Shown in pieces: positions 1 through 6,985 of a DNA stretch of 15,735 nucleotides. Location: contig JAISEA010000006.1 of the NCBI GenBank assembly GCA_031264475.1, positions 1 to 15,735 of the forward strand. Reading direction: 5' to 3'. The position numbers and the translations under genes were made by a program. Numbering within the stretch: position 1 is the stretch's first letter; each line of letters opens with the position of its first letter. The notes under the pieces were generated by a model. It made no database searches. It had not been told where the DNA came from and saw only the letters and a list, made by a program, of their open reading frames with translations. The DNA comes from Treponema sp. (lineage in GTDB: Bacteria; Spirochaetota; Spirochaetia; Treponematales; Breznakiellaceae).

Positions 1-1086
1 GGCTATCACAACACCCGCGCTGGAATCGCCAATGCAACACAGGGGCTTCTTATAAATATACGGTGTTTCTCTCAGCCTCACGCCGACATTCGTTCTGAGT
101 ATGAGGATAATTTCTTTGTTCTTATGCTTGATGAACCGAAAGGTCCGCGTCTGGAGCCTTTTATTATAGAGGAACCGCCACCCCCGCAAATAGAAGAGGA
201 ACCACCTGTCGTTGAAGAGGAATCGCCCGCTCCTGTAGAAGAACCACCGCCTGAGAAGGAAAAGCCCTTTTTGCTTGAAGCGGAAGGGGGGTTTATGTAT
301 TTTACGCCGGGCAAAGAGAATAAAACTCTACAGAATACGATGGATTTTCCTTCGCATCTTTTCCTCACAGTGCCGTTTTTCGCAAAATGGGGTCTAAGCA
401 TCGGTTATGAACGGGACTCTATTCTGTTGAATCGTCTTTTTGCTCGGGCTGTATTTGATCTTGGGTTCTTTAATGTCGCAATGGGTCTTGCTATGGGTTT
501 TCTCAATTTCGATTCGTCTGCTATAAGTTTGGCGTTTTCAACGACGTTGTTCGCACAAAGTCCAAATGGGCGCCTCTTTGGTTCTCTGGGGCTTGACTTG
601 CCTTTTGACGGGGCTCAAAAGAACGCTACCTTTCCTTATAAGCAGACTTCTTTTAGTCTTGACGCGGGCGTTAAAGTGCCTTATGTGATTTTCAGTTTCC
701 ATGCCCTTCTCTCGATAATGCTCTCACGGGAAGAAAGAGAAGTTTACGACGTGGCTTATATTACCTCAAAACAAGCACTCTACGCGCTTACTATTAAAAC
801 AGACTTTGCCACTGCCAACGAGGGGAAAGGGTTTGACTTTAGTCTCACTGCGGGTTACCGTGACGTGAATCGCTCGATCAAGGCGCTTCTCTTGTCTGAT
901 CCTTATCAATATTCGTCTTTCTTCGGCGGATTAGGCCTCTTCGTGAGCGCGAATCGCAATTTTGGGCTTTATATGAAAGCGGAAGCCCCCTTCTATCCAT
1001 GGGTTTTTAACCCTCTGCCTGTCCCATCGGACGCTTTTCTTCTTACAGCTTCTCTTGGGTTTACCTTGCGCTTCGGCAAACCATGA
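1..1086 (+). CDS. Outer-membrane beta-barrel protein, 5' end outside the window
   Basis: The reading frame is open from base 1 with no stop, so the first internal ATG (124) is probably not the start. That ATG has no ribosome-binding site, and the 41 residues before it read as ordinary protein. Numbering from base 1, an N-terminal segment of unknown fold (about 1-53) is followed by a Pro/Glu-rich linker (about 54-89). The last 270 residues are alternating hydrophobic and aromatic beta-strand-like stretches ending in SLGFTLRFGKP. This is the usual look of a diderm outer-membrane barrel, with a flexible acidic linker joining a periplasmic or N-terminal domain to the barrel. The signal peptide would lie outside the window. 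I do not recognise a named family, and the transported substrate or role cannot be told. The gene converges on the response regulator with a 6-base gap. Confidence 0.75.
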   Translation, partial: GYHNTRAGIANATQGLLINIRCFSQPHADIRSEYEDNFFVLMLDEPKGPRLEPFIIEEPPPPQIEEEPPVVEEESPAPVEEPPPEKEKPFLLEAEGGFMYFTPGKENKTLQNTMDFPSHLFLTVPFFAKWGLSIGYERDSILLNRLFARAVFDLGFFNVAMGLAMGFLNFDSSAISLAFSTTLFAQSPNGRLFGSLGLDLPFDGAQKNATFPYKQTSFSLDAGVKVPYVIFSFHALLSIMLSREEREVYDVAYITSKQALYALTIKTDFATANEGKGFDFSLTAGYRDVNRSIKALLLSDPYQYSSFFGGLGLFVSANRNFGLYMKAEAPFYPWVFNPLPVPSDAFLLTASLGFTLRFGKP

Positions 1087-1122
1087 AAACGCTCACGTTT
1101 CGTGTTCGTCGTTGGCGTTTTC
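1085..1122. terminator. Possible hairpin between convergent genes
   Basis: Inverted arms GAAAACGC (1085-1092) and GCGTTTTC (1115-1122) enclose a smaller hairpin, CACG-TTT-CGTG (1094-1104). It sits at the convergent junction and overlaps the 3' end of the response-regulator gene. There is no clear T-run beyond the arms, so terminator function is only a guess. Confidence 0.25.
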
Positions 1123-2460
1123 GCCTCGCTCGTTCAGTTTGCGGAGTAGGGTTTTTCTGGCGATAGCTAGTACCTCGGCAGTTTTACTGCGGTTGCCGTG
1201 ATTGGCGGAAAGGGTGTCACGAATGACGATCTTTTCCGCCTCTTCCATTGTGGAGCCGAGTGGTATACGGATAAAACTAGCATCTGTCCTGTTTTGTAAC
1301 GCGGGTGGTAGGTCGTCTACAACGATAAGTTTGCCTCGCGACATGACAACCGCGCTTTCCATGCAGTTTCGTAGTTCTCGTATGTTACCAGGCCAATCAT
1401 AGGTGTAAAGTACGGCGCGGGCTTTTTCGTCAACGCCTTCTACTTGTTTGGCGTTTTCTTCCGCGAATTCTTTCAAGAAAGCAGTAATGAGAAGCGGCAG
1501 GTCGTCCTTCCGTTCTCGTAAAGGCGGCACTTCAATATTGACGACGTTTAGACGGAAATAGAGGTCTTCGCGGAACGTTCCTTTTTCAATTTCAGCTTTG
1601 AGATCTCGATTAGTTGCCGCGACTATACGAACATCCGTCTCTACGGTTTCTTCTCCGCCAAGCCGCTCGAATTTACGTTCTTGCAGCACGCGGAGTAGTT
1701 TGATTTGCGTGTTCTGATTGATTTCGCCAATTTCATCCAAAAATAGCGTGCCTTCGTTGGCACGCTCAAAACAGCCGCGTCCGCGAGACGTAGCACCGGT
1801 GAAAGCGCCTTTCTCGTGTCCAAAAAGCTCGTTTTCCAGAAGACTTTCGGCAAACGCGGCGCAGTGTACCTTGATACAAGGCTTGTTCTTTCGGGGCGAA
1901 AGTCCGTGAATGGCATCTGCGACTAGTTCCTTGCCCACGCCAGACTCGCCTGTGATAAGCACGGACGCGCGCGCAGGCGCGACTCGGCTTATGGTGTCAA
2001 ATACTTTGTGCATCAAGGCGCTTGATCCGATGATGGTCTCGAACTGTTTCTTATGCGCGATCTCCTCTTCCATGCGCCGATGCTTGATTTCTAGCTCGTG
2101 GTTCGCCAGCGCCCGTTGTACCAGAAGGGAAAGCCTGCCAAGGTTCACAGGTTTGGTGAGGAAATCATAAGCGCCGTCTCGCATCGCCGAAACAGCGGTC
2201 TCGACTGTACCGTGTCCGGTAAGTACAATCACCGGCATACCCGGACTCTCGGCGATGACTTGTTTCAACAGGTCTTCGCCTGACAAGCCGGGCATACGCA
2301 AGTCTGTAATAATGAGGTCTATGTCGCCTTTGCGAAAACGTTTTAGCGCGTCGTCGCCACGAGACTCGGTAACGACTTCATGTCCGTCCATTTCCAGAGA
2401 CGCGGCTAATCCGTCTCGTATATTCTTCTCATCGTCTGCTACTAAAAGCCTAGATTTCAT
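1093..2460 (-). CDS. Sigma-54-dependent response regulator, NtrC/AtoC type
   Basis: This cytoplasmic transcription activator should switch on sigma-54 promoters after phosphorylation by a histidine kinase. All three domains are complete in 455 residues, the normal family length. The receiver (1-120) has acidic D9/D10, phospho-acceptor D53, T81 and K103. The AAA+ domain (about 143-372) has Walker A GESGVGKE (171-178), the sigma-54 contact loop GAFTGA (218-223), Walker B GTLFLDE (237-243), the arginine region FREDLYFRLN (297-306) and WPGNIREL (356-363). The Fis-type helix-turn-helix lies at about 405-445. A GGGAAAG stretch lies just before the ATG. No histidine kinase is adjacent, so the partner is unknown. 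I found no convincing sigma-54 promoter (GG-N10-GC) in the intergenic regions. Family assignment is firm; the regulon is unknown. Confidence 0.96.
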   Translation of the reverse strand: MKSRLLVADDEKNIRDGLAASLEMDGHEVVTESRGDDALKRFRKGDIDLIITDLRMPGLSGEDLLKQVIAESPGMPVIVLTGHGTVETAVSAMRDGAYDFLTKPVNLGRLSLLVQRALANHELEIKHRRMEEEIAHKKQFETIIGSSALMHKVFDTISRVAPARASVLITGESGVGKELVADAIHGLSPRKNKPCIKVHCAAFAESLLENELFGHEKGAFTGATSRGRGCFERANEGTLFLDEIGEINQNTQIKLLRVLQERKFERLGGEETVETDVRIVAATNRDLKAEIEKGTFREDLYFRLNVVNIEVPPLRERKDDLPLLITAFLKEFAEENAKQVEGVDEKARAVLYTYDWPGNIRELRNCMESAVVMSRGKLIVVDDLPPALQNRTDASFIRIPLGSTMEEAEKIVIRDTLSANHGNRSKTAEVLAIARKTLLRKLNERGENANDEHET

Positions 2461-2563
2461 TCTTTCCCAAGAATATATGAAAATAGCAGAAAAATCAATC
2501 GTCTAAAGGTGGGGTTTCTATTCCAAATAAAGAGAGAACTCCCCTAGAATAATATCGTTTTTT
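2461..2563. promoter_or_regulatory. Divergent promoter region between the response regulator and lysA
   Basis: On the minus strand TTGATT (2493-2498) lies 17 bases from TATTCT (2470-2475), a weak sigma-70-like promoter pointing at the response regulator. It would start transcription very close to the ATG. Toward lysA the only match is a TAGAAT (2545-2550) with no good -35 box. AGAGAGA (2531-2537) is too far from the ATG at 2564 to be its ribosome-binding site. Confidence 0.3.
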
Positions 2564-3811
2564 ATGTTAAAAAATCTTATGAAAATATTCCCTTTATCTA
2601 AAACCGAATTGGTTAAAATCGTAGAGAAATATCCTACACCGTTTTATCTTTATGATGAAGCTGGTATACGAGAAAACGTTAGGCGCATGAAGAACGCCTT
2701 TTCCGTATTTCCCACGTATAAAGAACATTTCGCGGTCAAAGCTTTGCCGAATCCGGCGATTCTGCGTATTCTGGCAGACCAAGGTTGCGGCGCGGATTGC
2801 GCCAGCTTAACAGAACTGCTCTTGGCGGACATGGCGGGTATAAAAGGCGAAGACGTTATGTTCAGTTCAAACGAAACGCCAGCAAAAGAGTACCGTAAAG
2901 CAATGGAGTTGGGCGCTATTATCAATTTGGACGATTTTTCCCATATTGAATTTTTAGAGAAAGCCTGTGGAAGAATACCAGAGCTCGTCTCCTGCCGCTA
3001 CAATCCAGGTTCCTTGAAAACAGGAAACGCCATTATCGGCAAGCCGGAGGAAGCAAAATATGGGTTTACCCGTCCTCAAATCATTGAAGGCTTCGCTCTC
3101 TTGCGTAAAAAAGGCGTGAAACGTTTCGCCTTGCACACGATGGTTGCTTCAAATGAACTGAATGTTGATTACCATATAGAAACCGCGCGTATGCTCTTTG
3201 AACTTGCCGTTGAAATAAAGGAAAGAATCGGTGTTTGTCTTGAATTTGTGAATCTTGGCGGAGGCGTGGGTATTCCTTATAAGCCTGAAGATATAGCTGT
3301 GGATTACGAGGCGTTGGCAAGCGGGATCAAGCAAGCTTACGATGAAGTCGGCTTTACAAGTCTTGGCGTTCGTACCGAATGGGGCAGAACCATTACTGGT
3401 TCCTTTGGGTGGCTTGTGGCGCGGGCGCTTCATCGGAAGAGCATCTACCGCGAATATATCGGACTTGACGCTTGTATGGCGGACCTCATGCGCCCCGGTC
3501 TCTACGGAGCGTATCACCACATCACGGTGGCGGGTAAGGAAGACGCCCCGCTTACCGAAACTTACGACGTGGTGGGCGGTCTGTGTGAAAATAATGACAA
3601 ATTTGCGATCCAGCGGAAACTGCCGAAGATAGATGTGGGTGAGAATGGAGACATCGTCATCGTCCATGACGCGGGCGCTCACGGTAGGGCGATGGGTTTC
3701 AACTACAACGGCAAGCTCCGTTGCGGCGAACTTCTCCTTAAATCTGATGGCTCGGTTGTTCAAATCAGACGCGCGGAGACAGTAGAGGACTACTTTGCGA
3801 CGCTGATATGA
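2564..3811 (+). CDS. lysA: Diaminopimelate decarboxylase-like PLP enzyme
   Basis: A fold-type III PLP decarboxylase, expected to turn meso-diaminopimelate into lysine in the cytoplasm. Over 415 residues the barrel carries the PLP lysine K59 in FAVKALPNP, HTMVASNEL (191-199) where many relatives have an HIGSQ-like motif, and the phosphate-binding glycines LGGGVGIPY (231-239). The C-terminal domain has CENNDKF (341-347, with C341 as candidate catalytic cysteine) and DAGAHGRAMGFNYNG (369-383). The usual EPGR is EWGR (272-275), and the usual tyrosine in DAGAYG is H373. These changes mark a divergent branch; I recall similar sequences annotated as diaminopimelate decarboxylases in other anaerobes. 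A carboxynorspermidine or other amino-acid decarboxylase cannot be excluded. The start may be 2564 or the in-frame ATG at 2579; neither has a clear ribosome-binding site. The gene stands alone between different functions. Confidence 0.82.
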   Translation: MLKNLMKIFPLSKTELVKIVEKYPTPFYLYDEAGIRENVRRMKNAFSVFPTYKEHFAVKALPNPAILRILADQGCGADCASLTELLLADMAGIKGEDVMFSSNETPAKEYRKAMELGAIINLDDFSHIEFLEKACGRIPELVSCRYNPGSLKTGNAIIGKPEEAKYGFTRPQIIEGFALLRKKGVKRFALHTMVASNELNVDYHIETARMLFELAVEIKERIGVCLEFVNLGGGVGIPYKPEDIAVDYEALASGIKQAYDEVGFTSLGVRTEWGRTITGSFGWLVARALHRKSIYREYIGLDACMADLMRPGLYGAYHHITVAGKEDAPLTETYDVVGGLCENNDKFAIQRKLPKIDVGENGDIVIVHDAGAHGRAMGFNYNGKLRCGELLLKSDGSVVQIRRAETVEDYFATLI

Positions 3812-3827
3812 CTTTGAAGCGTCATAT
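3806..3827 (+). terminator. Hairpin at the lysA stop codon
   Basis: Perfect 7-bp arms ATATGAC (3806-3812) and GTCATAT (3821-3827) flank an 8-base loop and include the lysA stop codon. The following bases are only moderately T-rich (TGTATAGATTTTAC), so this may be a weak terminator or mRNA 3'-end stabiliser. Confidence 0.35.
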
Positions 3828-3851
3828 TGTATAGATTTTACAAAAAAAGTC

Positions 3852-3880
3852 TTGAAAATAAGTAGAGAATGGTATATTCT
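3852..3880 (+). promoter_or_regulatory. Possible sigma-70 promoter before the HAD/CBS operon
   Basis: TTGAAA (3852-3857) and TATTCT (3875-3880) are 17 bases apart. If real, transcription starts near 3887. That rules out the ATG at 3869 and makes ATG 3887 or 3896 the start of the HAD gene with almost no leader. Evidence is motif spacing only. Confidence 0.35.
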
Positions 3881-3886
3881 TACTCT

Positions 3887-4699
3887 ATGATACGCATGAT
3901 AGCAATAGATTTAGATGATACGCTTTTGCGTTCCGACCTCACTGTCTCGTTCCGCGTGCGGAATATGGTCAAGCGCGCGGCAAAAGAGGGGATCATGATA
4001 GTTCTGGCGACCGGGAGAATACCTGCCGCTACGGAGTTTTTCGCGCGGCTTCTCGGTATGAATAAAAGAAACGGCTACTTTGTCTGTAGCAACGGAACGC
4101 TTATCATGGAAAGCAAAACGAAGAATGTTATTTTTGAGACGAAAATGTCTGTTGAAGCGGCGCTTACCGCATTTGACTTAGTATCCGCGGAAGGTTTCGC
4201 CGTGCAACTTTACAAAGACGATGTTATGTTTGTTTCAAAGACCAACGAGTTTACCATTTACGATCAGAAGCTCACGGGTTTGAAACAGGTCGTGGCTGAA
4301 GACTTCAGAGACTTGGTGGCAAAGGGTTGCGACAAGCTGTTGATTCCGGGCGACCCGCTGATCTTGCCGCCGCTTGAGAGTATCTTGAATACTTATCTGG
4401 GCGATGAAATCACTCTTTTCACGAGTAAGCCGTATTTTTTGGAGATTCTGCCGCCGAGAACCGATAAGGGAGTCGCTCTTGCAAAGATAGCCGCGAAGCT
4501 TGGTATAAAGCGGGAGGAAGTCATGGCGATAGGCGACTCGATGAACGATGTGGCTATGCTCAAATGGGCGGGTACGGGTGTAGCGATGCTCAATGCCGAT
4601 GAACGTATCAAGAAGATCGCGGACCTTGTTTCCGAAAAGACAAACGACGACGATGGAGTCGCTGATGTTATAGAAAAGCTTCTAGGAGGCAGACTGTGA
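3887..4699 (+). CDS. Cof-type HAD-superfamily phosphatase
   Basis: A soluble Mg-dependent phosphatase of the Cof/HAD-IIB group, which dephosphorylates small sugar phosphates, cofactors or flavin precursors; the substrate cannot be read from sequence. Numbered from the ATG at 3887, motif I is DLDDT with D8 and D10, motif II is the T of LATGR (T42), motif III is the K of TDKG (K194), and motif IV is GDSMND (216-221). A C2-type cap of about 105 residues fills the middle, typical for Cof proteins of about 270 residues. The frame also opens at ATG 3869, but that lies inside a likely promoter; ATG 3887 or 3896 gives the usual family start close to the DxD. It overlaps the CBS-ATPase gene by 4 bases (GTGA), so the two are translationally coupled. 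Whether it shares a pathway with the hydrogenase regulators is unknown. Confidence 0.88.
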   Translation: MIRMIAIDLDDTLLRSDLTVSFRVRNMVKRAAKEGIMIVLATGRIPAATEFFARLLGMNKRNGYFVCSNGTLIMESKTKNVIFETKMSVEAALTAFDLVSAEGFAVQLYKDDVMFVSKTNEFTIYDQKLTGLKQVVAEDFRDLVAKGCDKLLIPGDPLILPPLESILNTYLGDEITLFTSKPYFLEILPPRTDKGVALAKIAAKLGIKREEVMAIGDSMNDVAMLKWAGTGVAMLNADERIKKIADLVSEKTNDDDGVADVIEKLLGGRL

Positions 4700-5637
4700 A
4701 TGTTACCATTTCTGAAGAAATCCCCATAAGTACCGTAGACGCTCCTTCCGCGGTTTTGGAACTCATCTATCAGCTTAAAATCAAAGATGTAATGAGAAGT
4801 GCGGTCATAACCGCGGACAGAACCGATACCATGCAGTATGTTCAAGCTCTGATGCGGGAGAATTACATTACCGGCGTACCTATTGTGGACGATAAACGCC
4901 ACGTGCTGGGGCTTGTGTCCATTGACGATATTGTAATCGCCCTTGATCAAGGTTTCATAGGAGACCTTGTCGAGGCTAGGATGACGAGAAACGTCATCGT
5001 TCTTGAGGATGATATGCCTCTGTCTTTCGCCATTTCTTATCTGAACAAATACCAATATGGACGTTACCCGGTGATTAACAAGAAAAACGAGTTAATAGGA
5101 ATTCTCACGTCAAAAGATGTAGTCGGCACGCTTTTGGTGGAAATGAACCGGGAAGTTCTGCGATTGGAGAAAATGTCTCAGAAGGATACAAAGAATATGA
5201 GCGCCTGTATGAATATGGAATTTACTACTATGCACTATAATTTCGAGCTTGCTGGACGGGCGTCTACGGAGATTAAGAAGGCGTTGAAACAGCGGAGTCT
5301 TGACCCGAAGATCATCAGGCGTATTGCCATTGCCAGCTATGAGTTGGAAATCAATCAAGTGGTTCATTCTAATGGCGGCACGATGTATTGTTCCATTCAG
5401 CCTGATCGCGTAACGATTACCGCTACTGATAATGGTCCTGGCATCGCCGACATAAACCTTGCCTTGCAGGAGGGCTGGTCTACGGCGAATGAGTGGGTGC
5501 GCTCCCTGGGTTTCGGCGCGGGTATGGGGCTTGCGAATACCAAGCGGGTGTCAGACGAATTTTCTATCGATTCAACGGTCGGCAAAGGCACGACCGTGCG
5601 CTCCGTGGTGTTCATCAATTCCGACAAGGCGGAGTAA
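4696..5637 (+). CDS. CBS-domain pair fused to a GHKL (anti-sigma/histidine-kinase-like) ATPase
   Basis: Two CBS repeats (about 28-84 and 92-147) form a Bateman module, which usually binds adenine nucleotides. They are joined by a short linker to a GHKL ATPase domain (about 175-305) with N-box residues E218/N220, G1 box DNGPGI (245-250), G2 box GFGAGMGL (272-279) and GKGTT (296-300). No HisKA dimerisation domain, phospho-histidine or membrane segment is seen. It is therefore more like a RsbW/SpoIIAB anti-sigma kinase than a classic sensor kinase. The start is GTG at 4696, with AGGAGG (4684-4689) six bases upstream, overlapping the HAD stop. The DRTGG gene follows 11 bases after its stop. I recall this CBS-ATPase plus DRTGG pair near NAD-linked [FeFe] hydrogenases in other anaerobes. 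A role as energy-charge sensor controlling the hydrogenase is inference. Confidence 0.88.
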   Translation: MNVTISEEIPISTVDAPSAVLELIYQLKIKDVMRSAVITADRTDTMQYVQALMRENYITGVPIVDDKRHVLGLVSIDDIVIALDQGFIGDLVEARMTRNVIVLEDDMPLSFAISYLNKYQYGRYPVINKKNELIGILTSKDVVGTLLVEMNREVLRLEKMSQKDTKNMSACMNMEFTTMHYNFELAGRASTEIKKALKQRSLDPKIIRRIAIASYELEINQVVHSNGGTMYCSIQPDRVTITATDNGPGIADINLALQEGWSTANEWVRSLGFGAGMGLANTKRVSDEFSIDSTVGKGTTVRSVVFINSDKAE

Positions 5638-5648
5638 TAGGAGGCTTT

Positions 5649-5990
5649 ATGACCATAACGGAAATCGCCGCGGCATTGGGCGCGGAAATCGCTCAGGACG
5701 AATTTGAAGACGTGGAGGTTACGGGCGCTTACACGTCTGACCTCCTCTCGGATGTGATGGCTAACGCCAAAGACGGGGGCGCACTTATCACTATTCAGGC
5801 GCATAAAAACACGGTCGCGGTCGCCACGTTGGTAAACATTTCGGTGGTTATTATATGCAACGCCCGCCCTCTGCCGGACGATATGCTTTCCGCGGCTAAA
5901 GACGAAGGAATCGCCGTGATTCGCACACGGGAAAACCAATTTACCGTGTCAGGCAAACTCTTCGCAATTTTTACAGGCACAGCCTGTTAG
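5649..5990 (+). CDS. Small DRTGG-domain protein
   Basis: A 113-residue cytoplasmic protein made of a single DRTGG-like domain, a fold also found beside CBS domains and in phosphotransacetylase and pyrophosphatase regulators. Features seen are the N-terminal helix MTITEIAAALGAEI, the conserved segment TSDLLSDVMAN (28-38) and alternating hydrophobic strands (LITIQ, VVIIC, IAVIRT). The frame extends upstream into the CBS-ATPase gene, but ATG 5649 has TAGGAGG (5637-5643) at ideal spacing and follows the previous stop by 11 bases. It belongs to the HAD/CBS-ATPase operon. Stand-alone DRTGG proteins of this length are, from memory, frequent in [FeFe] hydrogenase clusters, but their ligand and role are not established. 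It is the last gene before the repeat block, and no clear terminator follows it. Confidence 0.82.
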   Translation: MTITEIAAALGAEIAQDEFEDVEVTGAYTSDLLSDVMANAKDGGALITIQAHKNTVAVATLVNISVVIICNARPLPDDMLSAAKDEGIAVIRTRENQFTVSGKLFAIFTGTAC

Positions 5991-6050
5991 ACGACTTCAC
6001 ACGGGTTGTTGTTTGAAAGGGGGCCCCGCTGACCCCGTCTTGACGGTTAC

Positions 6051-6310
6051 GCTTGTAAACAAGCGGAACCTACTCATTATTAGAAGAAGGGGCGGAGCAG
6101 GACGCTTTAAAACACCCGAAGGGTGCGCTTGTAAACAAGCGGAACCTACTCGTTGTTAGGTAATCCCCATGCACGGCGGAGTAAGATGCTTTGAAACACC
6201 CGAAAGGTGCGCTTGTAAACAAGCGGAACCTACTCGTTATTAGAAGAAGGGGCGGAGCAGGACGCTTTAAAACACCCGAAGGGTGCGCTTGTAAACAAGC
6301 GGGGTTCCTA
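6051..6310. repeat. Four tandem twin-hairpin repeats, period 76/84/76 bp
   Basis: The palindromic core GCTTGTAAACAAGC occurs at 6051-6064, 6127-6140, 6211-6224 and 6287-6300. Each core (6-bp stem CGCTTG/CAAGCG, loop TAAA) is preceded in copies 2-4 by CACCCGAAGGGTG (5-bp stem, GAA loop; CACCCGAAAGGTG before copy 3), so two hairpins stand side by side. GGAACCTACTC follows copies 1-3; the fourth has GGGGTTCCTACTC. Units 1 and 3 differ at one base over 76; unit 2 carries 8 extra bases and a different middle. Unit 4 is truncated. Confidence 0.92.
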
Positions 6311-6322
6311 CTCATTGTCTGA

Positions 6323-6368
6323 CACCGCCGCCTGTCTTCCTTTGCTCTCTACTCATTACTATTTGCTA
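6323..6368 (+). repeat. Outer direct repeat, left copy
   Basis: This 46-base pyrimidine-rich stretch, beginning CACCGCCGCCTG and ending TTACTATTTGCTA, matches 6986-7032 in the same orientation, with several mismatches and a small length difference. The two copies bracket the minisatellite and the inner direct repeats. Probably fragments of a dispersed repeat. Confidence 0.55.
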
Positions 6369-6414
6369 TTTTCTTATCGGCGTTGCGATTCATTTCATGT
6401 TTGCAGTGATTCAT

Positions 6415-6434
6415 TCGCCGCCTAACTCCACCGC
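6415..6434 (+). repeat. Inner direct repeat, left copy
   Basis: TCGCCGCCTAACTCCACCGC, 7 bases before the minisatellite, matches 6874-6893 at 19 of 20 positions in direct orientation. Confidence 0.75.
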
Positions 6435-6441
6435 CTGCCCT

Positions 6442-6840
6442 CGACTACTCTTTGAGAATACCTGACTATGCTTTAAGTATACCCGACTACTCTTTGAGAA
6501 CACCCGACTACTCTTTGAGAACACCCGACTACTCTTTTAGAACACCCAACTACTCTTTGAGTATACCCAACTACTCTTTGAGTATACCCGACTACTCTTT
6601 GAGTATACCCAACTACTCTTTGAGTATACCTGACTATGCTTTAAGTATACCCGACTACTCTTTGAGTATACCTGACTACTCTTTGAGTATACCCAACTAC
6701 TCTTTGAGTATACCTGACTATGCTTTAAGTATACCCGACTACTCTTTGAGTATACCCGACTACTCTTTGAGAATACCCAACTACTCTTTGAGTATACCTG
6801 ACTACTCTTTGAGTATACCCGACTACTCTTTGAGTATAGC
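6442..6840 (+). repeat. Minisatellite: exactly 19 units of 21 bp
   Basis: Nineteen head-to-tail units of 21 bases with no gaps or length changes. Most contain the perfect inverted repeat TACTC-TTT-GAGTA. Units 2, 10 and 14 share three linked changes, giving TATGCTTTAAGTATA, which can still pair as a 6-bp stem in a shifted register. Units 1, 3-5 and 16 differ at the GAGTATA end. The order of unit types in 9-12 recurs almost exactly in 13-16, an 84-bp higher-order period. Because 21 is three times seven, one plus frame reads as heptapeptides like PDYSLSI from a TTG at 6452 to 6844. It has no ribosome-binding site, and one minus frame is also open over units 6-19, so coding is doubtful. Confidence 0.95.
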
Positions 6841-6873
6841 CTAACTAAAAAGAGGAAAGGGGCGAGGTGTCAG

Positions 6874-6893
6874 TCGCCGCCTTACTCCACCGC
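6874..6893 (+). repeat. Inner direct repeat, right copy
   Basis: TCGCCGCCTTACTCCACCGC, 33 bases after the minisatellite, is the partner of 6415-6434 (one mismatch in 20). Confidence 0.75.
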
Positions 6894-6985
6894 TACGCCT
6901 TCAGGGGTCAGACACCCCGCGCCAGCCTGCCCGCCGCCTCTGACATCCGCGCCCGACACTGCGTGCCTGATACCGACACGAATAC

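Noticed and set aside
3149..3763. Minus-strand open frame of 204 codons within lysA
   Set aside because: It lies opposite a well-supported enzyme gene and shows no domain.
4393..5055. Minus-strand open frame of 220 codons across the HAD/CBS junction
   Set aside because: Antisense to two coupled genes with clear motifs; no supporting start site.
5493..5648. N-terminal extension of the DRTGG protein
   Set aside because: These 52 codons overlap the conserved GHKL end of the CBS-ATPase gene, while ATG 5649 has a perfect ribosome-binding site.
6020..6049. Terminator after the DRTGG gene (GGGGCCCC and CCGTC-TT-GACGG)
   Set aside because: The hairpins are short and no T-run follows; not enough to call a terminator.
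6051..6310. CRISPR array (regularly spaced palindromic repeats)
   Set aside because: The intervening segments of units 1 and 3 are nearly identical and unit 2 is a variant of the same sequence, so there are no unique spacers, and no cas gene is present.
6070..6315. Minus-strand open frame of 81 codons
   Set aside because: It translates the twin-hairpin repeats; its residues repeat with the DNA unit and there is no ribosome-binding site.
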